Below, piece by piece: positions 9,697-19,421 of a DNA stretch of 64,000 bases. Numbering within the stretch: position 1 is the first letter of the stretch; the number at the start of each line of letters is the position of its first letter. Location of the stretch: contig NC_088913.1 in NCBI RefSeq assembly GCF_963576675.1, forward strand, positions 21,154,001 to 21,218,000, read 5' to 3'. The translations under genes were made by a program, and so were the position numbers. The notes under the pieces were generated by a model. That model saw nothing but the letters and a program-made list of their open reading frames with translations, was not told where the DNA came from and ran no database searches. This DNA is from Euphorbia lathyris (taxonomy: Eukaryota > Streptophyta > Magnoliopsida > Malpighiales > Euphorbiaceae).

Positions 9697-11229
9697 ATGA
9701 TTTATTCCTGCAAGTATCGAGCTACTTGGTCTCAGGTGTTATCTAGGCTATGGTGGTTTGAATTGGTTTTGATTAAGTTAACCTACTCCTAATTACGTTA
9801 CTTCTACTCCTATCTAAATTATTCTACTCCTAGGTGATCTTTTACCAATGTAACTACCCGAAGGGACATGAGATGATACGATAATAATGAAAGATTGTTT
9901 AGACAATGGAATTAAAACCTAATCTAAATCACTTGTGTCCGAGGCGATTAACCCTACCTATCCTCCCGAGGTACTAGTTCGTGATTCCCTTGTAAGGCCG
10001 AAACTAGCTCTAAGGCTCAGCAATTTGGGCTTAATATTCTATAGAGTCGTCAATCCTATAGGCACTGACTAGGTCAGATTCAGATCGCAATATGTGCCAA
10101 CTTAATTTTGGGATTATCGAATTAGTTAAACCAATCAGACAAAGCGTAAGACAAAGAACAAGCAATAAAACAATAATATATATTAAAGATGAAAAGTATT
10201 GTCACGAAGATACAATGACCCTAGGATTCATAACATGGGTCAGAGGCTAGACAGAATATAAAAGAAGAAAATCTGTCTACCAATGCAGACGTCTTCCTAG
10301 GACTTAAGGATGGAACTTGAACAATCATCGGTGAGCGGAGCTTATGAGGTGTCTTCAATGGAGGTTTGAAGGAGATGGAGGAGGTGGAGAGGATTTCTCG
10401 CTAAGAAAATTACAAAGATAAAAGATGGTCATAATTCCTAACAAATGGAACTATTTATAATCAAAAACTAAAATCTATTCCTAATGGAAAATTAATTAAT
10501 AAAATCTATTCCTAATAAAAGACTAATTAATAAAAAGCTTTCCTAATGAAAGACTAATTAATAAAAAGCTATTCTAATGGAAAAATAACTCTCCAAATAT
10601 TATCTAATTAATTTATCATTGGGGATAAAAAAAATCTAATTATTTAAATACAAAAAGCCCAAAGATAATCCCTAAAAATCAGCCAAAATATTCTGCATGA
10701 CTTTTATTTGCATTTGATGCGCCGAGTGGGTCCTTGATTCTGATCCTTAAAAATCTCCACCTTTATCTCTAAAAATCTGCACATAATCTCATAAAATATT
10801 ATTTAGATAATTCATCCAAAATTAATTAATTATCCTACCAGAAATCCTTTTTTAATTACCAAGTTAAATTTGATTTATTTTTGGTAGGTTAATTTCTTAA
10901 TTTTGGGTACAAATAAAGCTCAAATAACATATAGAGATTAATTTATATCAATGATGACATTTGTAATATTTCACAATTGCGTTTCTCTTGATTTCTCTGA
11001 ACTTTTCTCCTTCCCCTTCTTTTTGTTTGTTCTCCTTCCTCTTTTCTTGTTCAAACGCTCATTTTTCCTTTTTTAATATATTGCGGGTTTGACAGTTCAG
11101 GGCCATGGGTGCTCACCCCACCCTTGTTCTGTCTCGTCCCAATTTCTATAAAAAAAAATTTAAAAACCTAAAATTGACAAAACAATAATAACTTGCTATT
11201 AAAGTAAATAAAAAGAAAATAAAAGATAC
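9697..11229 (-). mobile_element. Gypsy-type leader/LTR fragment (copy 1)
   Basis: On the minus strand this reads like the untranslated leader of plant Gypsy elements: blocks such as CCTAGGGTCATTGTATC and CTCGGGAGGATAGG, and in copy 2 CGATACCTGGAC with GGGATACACTTATCCC, a pattern also present at 34,360-34,440. The outer end (17,666-17,706, beyond the Mutator-like insertion) reads TGATAGGGGTCAAAAATCCC on the minus strand, a plausible LTR start. No gag-pol frame was seen. Copy 1 has lost the first bases by a 209-bp deletion. Lineage is uncertain. Confidence 0.55.
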
Positions 11230-11533
11230 AAAATAGTCGAGTAAATTACATCAATGGTACCTGAATTGTACCTCAATTCACACTTTGCTACCTAAATTAC
11301 ATTTTGTCTCAACAATATACTCCAACTAACGGTGACTGGACAATTTAATGCAATTTTTCGGTAAATGACCGGTCAAATCATTTTTACCAAAAAAAAATTA
11401 GAACCATAGACTAATTAACCTAAATTACTACATTACCCTCTAAACAATATATTATTTATATCCCTTCCATCTAGGTTCTCTCTTCCAATCTTTTCCACTC
11501 TTTCTCTCTCTAAACTTGTAACAAATTTATTAT

Positions 11534-11940
11534 GGCCCTGTTTGGGAATTAGCTGTTAGTTGTTAGCTGTTAGCTGATTACATTAGCTGTTAGCTGATTA
11601 CATTAGCTGATTTGATTAGCTGTTTGTTAGACCTGTTTGGTAAAAATTAGCTGATTGATAATAGCGGTTTGTGCAAAAAGACAAATAAGGGCATTAATTT
11701 TGGCGCAGGATAAGAGAGAGTCTATTTATTGGGGTCAAAAAAGTCCATTAATTTTAATATCCCAAAACGCTAATTGAAAAAGCTCCTAAAATGAGCTTTT
11801 TCAAAATTAGCGTTTTCATCCCAAAACGCTCTTCCACCTCTCTCCACCAAACACTTCAATCAGCGGTTTCAGTGGTCAAACCGCTAAAGTTGGTCAAAAA
11901 CGCTCTTTTTATCCCAAAACGCTCTTTGCCAAACAGGGCC
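11534..11940. mobile_element. Tourist-like MITE (copy 1)
   Basis: Ends are GGCCCTGTTTGGGAATTAGC and, reverse-complemented, GGCCCTGTTTGGCAAAGAGC, with TAT on both sides (11,531-11,533 and 11,941-11,943). The 407-bp length, TIR sequence and 3-bp TSD fit PIF/Harbinger-type MITEs. Repeated AGCTGTTAGCTGATTACATT units lie in the left part; copy 2 has one unit more. Confidence 0.85.
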
Positions 11941-12960
11941 TATGTTTATCTCTCTTTCGGACTTGGAAATTCAGGCATATATCTCTCTTTCAAACTTGCA
12001 ATTCTGGAAAACCAAAGGTCCAAAATCATTTTAAAGAAATAAATTCGAGAAGATGTATGAGAATTAAAGTGTCATCCGAAAAGTTAAAGGCAAGAAGTTC
12101 ATTTTTCAATCTGAAAAATTGAAGGCAAGAAGTTCAAAACAAATCACCCATGTCATTTTTGAACTTAAATCTGGAACAAATCACCCATGTCAAATCTGGA
12201 ACAAATCATTCCAAAATGAACGAGTCACCCACACCATTTTTTAACTTAAATTTGGAATAAATCACCAAGCCAAATCTGGAACAAATCATTCCAAATTGAA
12301 TGTAAATCTGGAACAAATCACTCACACCATTTTGTTCTTGAAAATAACGAATCGAACTTGGCTCATACTCTACGAGACGGTGACCGTGAACCGAGGGAAC
12401 ACTACAAGAAAATAGTAAGTTAATGACTGATTTTAAAGACTAAATGAAATTAGTCATTAATTTAAAGAATTAATTTAAAGACTAAAATTAGTCATTAACT
12501 ATATAAATGGTTGGTAATCACAATGAAGACACGGACCCAACTTTAATACCTACACTAGCCACTAAACCCAATAGTTAAAGACCGCCGCTTAAGTCCTTAA
12601 ATCTATTCTATTAATTAAAAAAAATTATTTATTAGATTTTTTAACTCTTAACTCTTTCTCTCTCTTAATAAAGGAACCCCACTGACCTTTTCTTTCTTAT
12701 TGCTCATTGACTCTTCCTCTCTCTAACCCTAATCCTCCAATGACATTTCCAGGAACTTTTTAATTCTCCTTCATCTTTTTTCTTCTAAAGCTTAGAATCT
12801 GCAGCTGCATCCAGATCTCAAGCCCCACCGTCGAACTTGCAATATAAGTCGCTCGATTTAAGAGCGCAGAACTCCGGTTGGAAGGAGGAGCCCGAGCCCA
12901 AGCCGCCCTGAAATGTCTCCTAAAATGGAAGACCGAACGGGATGAGGAGGAGCTGGAGGA

Positions 12961-15900
12961 ATGGATGAAGGGTGGTGGCTGTTGAAGCTACCAGAGACTG
13001 TGGCTGAGAGATCGGTTAGGGTTTCAGGTGATTTTTCAAATTGGTATTGTGCAAGGGTTTTTCTTCTTACTGTTTTGCTAAAGATCTATGACATTTTGGT
13101 TATTAGTAAACACTCTAGAAAAATGCTTACGATTTCTTAGATGTGGATGATTATTTAATTTCAGTTTAGATTGAAATGCGATCCTGTAGGGATTAGAATA
13201 CTGCTCTTACCTAATAGTGTTTGTAGAGAAATTTTTGACATCTCATAGTTATAAACCCACTATAACTAATTTCCTTACTAACTAATTTATTTGCAGACAT
13301 GCTTATAGTTAAAGTTTTTCTTGTCGTCAGTTATCATTTTTCACTTTTTCTTTTGACTTTAGAAGGCATTATACTGGAATTTTGCTCTTTGTTGGTAGAT
13401 TGGTATTTATTAATTATAAACACTAGATGTGTAGACTATGATTCCTGATAACCCTTTTGATCACTACTCCTGGGAATTTTTCCAGCAGTTGTTTTATGTG
13501 AGAGATGGGAAATTTCTATGTCTTAGGGACTAGTGGAAGGGTGCCATATCTAATTGGGAATGGAGAATCATGTTAGTTGCAATTTGATAAGCTCAGCCGG
13601 AAATTAATAAATGATATTATATTGCATCTTTCCCTTTTTTCAGGATACTCTCTATTATGTTGTTGCTGAACTAAAAAGTGACAGGCTGCTGCTTGTTTCA
13701 AATTATGAGAAAAAATTTAAAGCCGCTGGCGGTACGAATTATGCAAGTGTCACCAGAAAATGCAAAAGTTCGATCCTGTTTCAAGTGTTTATTGCTTACA
13801 AGATTCTAATCTTCTTAAACCAGATCTTAGGTCCTGGTTCTTTTATTTGGGCTGCCTGGTCTCCTAATGGAAATGATGAACCAAATGATGTTGGTAAGAA
13901 AATGGTTCAATTCTATCTAGACTCTGCTAATTTCGTGCTTTACATCTAGATATAAATTTGCCTAAGAGGTTAACATCAAATTTGCATCTGTTGTTTGCTA
14001 TTGTCACATCTGATTCATATAAATTATGAATGCCTATTTTAATTCTTTCTTATTATTGCATTAGGTGAATGTATTATGGCCTCAAAGCTATTTAAATTTG
14101 GTACTCATGAAGCTAAAATTCAGCTAGAAGTATGTTTGAGGCAAGCCTTTGAGGAACTTGAACCCAAAACCCATATTAAGCATCTACATGCTATTGTTAC
14201 TGATGGGTATGCCTTTTTTTGTTGGTATGATTGTCAATGGCATAATGATTTTTATGTTAAGCTTGTTGAGTTAGTGAAGTATCAGTTAATTTGGGTTGTT
14301 AGTGAAATGTTTGGTGTTTTAGGAGTGGGTTTTAATGGGGGTTAAAGGTTTTTGGCTGGTAATTTAAATTAATAATTTAATTAATTTTATGATGCTTCTT
14401 GCACATAATAGATTATCAATATAGCTGAATGTACATGTTCTGATATGCACATAACAAAATATGTTGCGGACATGCTTATGATTTTAAGAGCCATATCCAT
14501 TCTTTAATAAGATATCACATTGATAGTATGAATATGGAATAGAAAAATCTGTTTCTAATTTGCATTTGATTTGCATGGAAGTTAAAAAGTAGGCTAATAC
14601 ATTATTATGTACACCTAAAATTGCTCCTTTTTTCTGTTTGACATCCCAAACTTATACTTGGACTTGTCACACACCTTAATGTATCAAAATTGACATGCCA
14701 CTGCTGGGTCAAACTTTCACCTAAACATGTCCATGACATGTCAGCAAATAAGAGCGCCAGGTGTCCTAAATTGACAAGTTAGGTGCGTGATAGGTCCAAG
14801 TGCAAGTTTAGGGTGCCAAACCTCATATTTCTAAGTAGAGATGAGTATTTCTAAGTTTAGGTCCATGATAGGTCCAAGTGCAAGTTTAGGGTGCCAAACG
14901 TCAATTAGGGTGCCAGTTTAAACCTGACAAGTTAGTAATTCCACCTTGCACTTAGGGTTTAAAGTCTTAAGACCGTCGTTCGGGTGGAATTACTCATCTC
15001 TACTTAGAAATAACACCCTCATATTGCGACAGGACTACTTACAAAAAGGAAAGAGAGTAGTAATTCAATGGAACGTGAGAATTTGAAGAGGCAGGCAACA
15101 ATTGGGGTCAATTCAGTTGATGCAGAGCACGTTTGAAAAGAGAGGTAAGTGCAATGAACATGGAGCTCAAGTGCAATTATTGGACGAGTGAATTATATAT
15201 ACAATTGATACAAGTTCAAGCCATGACATGCATCCATGCTCATTGTCATGCCCTGCAATGTCATGTGCGTGCGCACACACACAAAGTGAAATGTGGAGTT
15301 GGGAGACGGTTCGAGTGATGTCTGAAAAACTTGTCTGCTTGTTTCATACCTTTAGTTTGTAGAACAGTTTGAGTTCGTACATTTCATATACGGATAAAGT
15401 TCACTTATATTGCTTGCTATAATCGTCTACTTGGAGCCTGATTGCCACTCTATGGTTAATTTTTTTCCGCCTTTTTATACCCTATCATTACTACAAACCA
15501 GGAGGCTCCAAATTTGATAGACGAAAACAGGAAACTCAAACAAAAGTAAGCATTTAGGACCTTCTTTTATTGATGAAATTTCTCTGTTTTTTTCATATTA
15601 GCTATATAGGTTAGTTGCTGATATATTTCCATTTACAATTTTTCAGATGTCGGGAGTATGAGAAGAGGAAAGAAGAAAATGATACGAAGGTATGTGAAAT
15701 GGACATAATAGCATAAATCAGAGTGCTTTTTAAATGCATAAATTCATATAAACATGAGTCGATGCATTGCAGGTAACAAAGCTTAAGAAAGAGTCAGCGG
15801 ATGTTAAATTAAATGCAAGTAAAGGGCTTTTGGCAGAAGCAACGGCATTGGATCTTATGGAGGAAAAAAAGGTAAATATATATAAGATCACATCTATAGC

Positions 15901-16503
15901 TTTCCAATCAATTCTTTTATTTGTTTTGGGGGTTGGATTGTATAGTTTTGGACTAAATTTTTCATTCAATAAGCTAACTTTTCTCTTTAAAACACAGACA
16001 TACTAACAGTTCTTTTTGCACTATAATATAATTTGAATCCTACATAACTGGATAGTCCTAAAGGAGCTTAATGTGTAAAAAAATGATAAATTAATGTCTC
16101 GGTTTAAAAGAGTAGGGTTAATTTGTTAAAAAATCATTGATGGGGGCTTATTGTCTCCATTTGTTGCTCTTTCCGTAATAGATTTCTTGACTAAGTTTTC
16201 TTTATAAATGATTATTTGTATCATTTTGCTGTTGTTATCCTATTATGATCTTTATTTCAGAACTATCTTTTGGAGGGGGTAGCAGATAATGCTCTGGAAA
16301 AAGAACTGAATAACATAAACTCCTACTTTTCTTCACTATTTTGTTACTAGACACAGCTAATTACATAACCCATTTCCATTTCCAGTTACTATTATAATAC
16401 TGTAATTAAAGTTAATTATATGGTGTAATTTTGGCAGACGGAAGAAGTTGGAGGAAACATGCTAATGAAATTTCGAAGAGTTGAAGCACCAAATGAACTA
16501 CAT
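12961..16503 (+). CDS. Unrecognised multi-exon gene inside the CACTA element (copy 1)
   Basis: I do not recognise this gene. Exons inferred from GT-AG borders: a possible first exon ending at 13,027 (ATG at 12,961); 13,644-13,893; 14,065-14,206; 15,502-15,545; 15,647-15,689; 15,773-15,871; and 16,261 onward (stop at 16,348, or splicing to 16,438-16,503). Phases agree at the testable joins: 13,893/14,065, 15,545/15,647 and 15,689/15,773. The 13,644 exon reads DTLYYVVAELKSDRLLLVSN and may contain another small intron. The 14,065 exon reads MASKLFKFGTHEAKIQLEV. From 15,502 the product is Lys/Glu-rich, a probable coiled coil. Joins between 14,206 and 15,502, and from the first exon to 13,644, are unclear. 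It may be a captured gene fragment, a gene proper to this CACTA family, or a working host gene. Confidence 0.5.
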
Positions 16504-16859
16504 GTAATGTACATAGGAGATGTCTACATAGTTATATGTCATTAGTCTTCAATTATTGCAGGAAACCATATTTCATATTTCAGTTATAGGCTTCATCTCG
16601 TAGAGAAAGTGTGTGCATGAACAGGTTGACAGTATTTTTATGAAAAATGTGTGTGCTTACTTGCACAATCTCTATTTGGCTTTCTAATTACAAATGTTCT
16701 TGTGGTTATCGCATGTATGAAATATCATTTAGAACTGCATTAGACATATGTGTTTGTTATTTTCGATATTGAGAAGGAACTCTCTTCAATCCAAAATTAA
16801 TTATATTTTTGTACAAATTAAGTAATTATAAACAAATAAGAAAGAGTAGCCAGTTTAGC

Positions 16860-17184
16860 GACGGAATAATTGGTCATAAACATCATCAATTCTGTCCCTA
16901 AAGTAAGGATGGGAACTATATCCGAAGCAACGTTAGTGACTCCATTTTCTTGGTTTGCGACTGAATATTTAGTCAGTAACTTAGTGACTAACCTTTATGA
17001 CCATGTGATGTTAGTTGTAAAGTTAGCGACCACATCAAATAAATCGTCAGTAACACGTTACCAACCAGGTAGTTACTGACCAAATAGATTCCGTCGGTAA
17101 CACATGAAATTCAGTCGGTAATCCTTTTTAGGGACTGAATTGCGACTGAATTTTCAGTCCCTAACTATTGATTTTCTTGTAGTG
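16860..17184. repeat. CACTA subterminal repeat region (copy 1)
   Basis: Short motifs around GACTGAATATTTAGTC, GTTAGTGACT and GACTGAATTTTCAGTCCC repeat on both strands, ending at the right terminus. In CACTA elements such arrays are the binding sites of the TNPA-type protein. Confidence 0.65.
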
Positions 17185-17706
17185 GAAGAGTTAACGGATC
17201 TAAACTAGAAAGAGAAGACGAAGCTTTTGTGCATCCTCCGAATCCTCTCTCTCCATCTGTGGTTACCATTTTTCTTAACCAGTACAAAAGTTAGCAACTA
17301 GGCATCCTGAAGAAAATAGAGAAAGAAACTCTAACAGAGAGAGAGAAGGAAAATAGAGGGAAACTATGTGAAAGAAAATAAATTCGAAGAGAGAGAAAGA
17401 CATAGATAATCAAAATCTAAGAGAGAGAAATTGAAGTTTAGTTAGTGTATGATAGGCCAATTAAATTAGTTGTGTATAGTGTGTACAATTATTTGTTAAA
17501 AAATTGGTTAAAATCATGTTGACCGTCTTTTACCGGTTAAAAATATTTATTTGTCCGGTTACTGTTAGTTAGAGTATATTTTTGAAACAAAATGTAATTT
17601 AGGTATCAAAGTGTGAATTGAGATATAATTCAGGTACCATTGAAGTAATTTACCCCAAAATAGTCCCTAAAACCGTACTAAAAGATAGGGATTTTTGACC
17701 CCTATC

Positions 17707-17930
17707 AAACTCCGATGAGCTTTTTCGAATAGCATTTTACCCCTTTCGTCTAAGTTCCAGTATATATAATAGTTTTTCTAAATTCTTAGTCTATTATGAG
17801 AATTGCATTCTAAAATATTAAAATTTTAGATTTATTACAGAGTTATTCGATTAATTAAACTGTACAAAAACCTTAATTGATATTGTGGAGGCCAGGAGCA
17901 TTCTAAACATACATTTGTCTATCTACCATT
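17707..17930 (+). repeat. R repeat, right part
   Basis: It aligns with 24,370-24,585: ATTTTACCCCTTTCGTCTA, TATATATAATAGTTTTTCTA, TTATTCGATTAATTA and CATACATTTG occur in the same order in both. AAACTC at 17,707-17,712 repeats AAACTC at 56,818-56,823, where the left part of R ends in copy 2, suggesting a 5-6-bp TSD of the inserted Gypsy fragment. The right part of copy 2 lies beyond the window. Confidence 0.75.
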
Positions 17931-18697
17931 TTTCTTAAACGTGAATTAATTATAGGGATGTGTTTCATATTTGTAGGAGAGCAACAAACGGGTCAACTAG
18001 AATCCAAACAAATTTATTAGTATGTATATATGTGTGTATGTGTGCGCACCTATTGCTATTTTTGTCATAGAATACTAATATGAATGTTGAGTTATATATT
18101 TATCAATTTAATCATCTGCCTTTAGATGTGAACCTATATTGTTGTAAATTTGGGAATTCGTGAATTTAACAAACAAGCCATATGGCAATTAAGTGTTATT
18201 ATTATTATGAATATTATCAAAATTAGATGTGCGATAATATATTTTGATTGATTATTTAGCTCTTTGATTATGAGTTTTTTTTATAGACGATAATAAATGA
18301 AGGTACTTTATTGGTCATGTTGTTGTTTGTTTTAATTATAATGTGTATTTTTAATGTGACTGGGGATGAGGGTTACATTTAATTGTACAAGAGTGCCGAT
18401 TTTACGATTCTTAAAAAGTAATAGAGGTAGTATGACATTCCTAAAATATAAAATATGGCATAACATGCATGCATTAACATGATATTAAATATTATTATTT
18501 TCACATTTCAAAATAATATCATCTAATGGAAATTATAATGTTGGTCAAACATCTAATATAGAGTCGGTAGGATATCAACTATTAGAGTAGTCTAGCAGAA
18601 AACAAATATATCATAATATTCCTTACTTTTGAGGTGATGTTTGATAAAGAATTTTCAGGTTGAAATTTGTTTTAAGGAGGGTAGAACTGTAACATTG
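17931..18697. other. AT-rich spacer, nothing recognised
   Basis: AT-rich sequence with a TGTGTG/TATATA patch near 18,030. I see no coding frame with family signatures and no element ends before the CACTA terminus at 18,698. Confidence 0.6.
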
Positions 18698-19030
18698 CAC
18701 TACAAGAAAAATAGTAATTAGCAACCAAAAATTTGGTTGCTGAATCGGCCTCTAACGTGTTTTTCCAACCAGATTTATGTTTTTAGCAACCAAAAAGCAT
18801 CGGTTGCTAATTGCTAGGTTGCTAAATCTTTCAAATCGGATCTAGCTTCATGGTAGCAATGTTTGCAACCAACAAATTGGTTGTTAAGCTGGTGGCAAAC
18901 TTACAAACCGTTTTTTTAGCAACCACTATTTGGTTTCAAAATCCAATTTCTAATTTGTGTACCGAATGTTGTTAGAGACGAGCTTTTGGTTGCAATAAGC
19001 TGGTTGCAACATTCACGACGGTTTTCGGAC
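18698..19030. repeat. CACTA subterminal repeats
   Basis: The motif AGCAACCAAA and its reverse TTTGGTTGC recur at short spacing next to the terminus, for example near 18,720, 18,735, 18,785, 18,803, 18,868, 18,918 and 18,990. Such arrays are the expected binding sites for the TNPA-like protein encoded in the same element. Confidence 0.75.
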
Positions 19031-19304
19031 CGATTTCTGACTGATGTAATTCGACAACCAAAATTCTACTGTCGCACTAGTGACGATAATTTTCGTCGGT
19101 AAATTGCTGGACAACTGTTTTGATATTTTTTTCCCATAAATTATTACTACTATTTATTAGTAAACTAAAATATTATATAACTATTTAAAAAAATTCCATA
19201 ATCAAACACATAATATATATATATTAATACTACCAAAATGTATTTATAAGTAATAATTAAACTAGCCAAGTACCAAAATGACATAATACTAATGTAAGTA
19301 TCAA

Positions 19305-19390
19305 AACGAGCATATATAGCTCGGTACACCTCTAATATCAAATTAGAGTGGGAGGTCGTGGATTCAATATACACCCCCTTCAAAAAAACT
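19305..19390 (+). mobile_element. Possible SINE remnant inside the CACTA element
   Basis: TATAGCTCGGTACACC resembles a tRNA-like A box, and GGTCGTGGATTCAATA about 40 bases on resembles a B box, followed by an A-rich run. No TSD was determined. Confidence 0.3.
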
Positions 19391-19421
19391 ACCAAAAAGA
19401 AATATTCCAAAACATAGGAAT

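Larger units (their letters stand above)
1..16780 (+). repeat. Segmental duplication, copy 1
   Basis: This stretch recurs in the same orientation at 47,022-64,000. The offset is 47,021 at the start, 46,982 at the GST gene and 47,220 at the end; it shifts only at small indels. Single-base differences are rare: about eight noticed in the first 2.65 kb and about three between 12,400 and 16,780. Larger differences are an 11-bp duplication in the LTR here, a deletion of about 22 bp near 5440, about 76 extra bases near 5970-6045, and a 209-bp deletion at 9696/9697. Both window ends lie inside the duplication, so neither outer boundary is seen. Confidence 0.97.
12400..17184. mobile_element. CACTA (En/Spm) element enclosing a host-like gene (copy 1)
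   Basis: The left end is CACTACAAGAAAATAG and the right end, reverse-complemented, is CACTACAAGAAAATCAATAG. GAA lies on both sides (12,397-12,399 and 17,185-17,187), the 3-bp TSD of CACTA elements. Subterminal motifs recur: TTAGTCATTAA near the left end, and GACTGAAT or TTCAGTC blocks between 16,860 and 17,160. No TNP2 or TNPA coding sequence is visible in the 4.8 kb, so it is non-autonomous. Its interior holds spliced exons of an unrecognised gene. Confidence 0.88.
11239..17656. mobile_element. Mutator-like TIR element with nested insertions (copy 1)
   Basis: The left end GAGTAAATTACATCAATGG and the reverse complement of the right end GGGGTAAATTACTTCAATGG are inverted copies. The match continues for about 150 bp through GGTACCTGAATT, CAATTCACACTTTG and CCTAAATTACATTTTG. 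AAAATAGTC flanks both sides (11,230-11,238 and 17,657-17,665), a 9-bp TSD typical of Mutator-like elements. Without the nested MITE and CACTA element the original unit is about 1.2 kb, with no transposase. Confidence 0.85.

Noticed and set aside
15133..15318. 61-codon frame MKREVSAMNMELKCNYW...
   Set aside because: Likely intronic; it contains a CA/TG-rich patch, and the frame does not connect in phase to the flanking exons.
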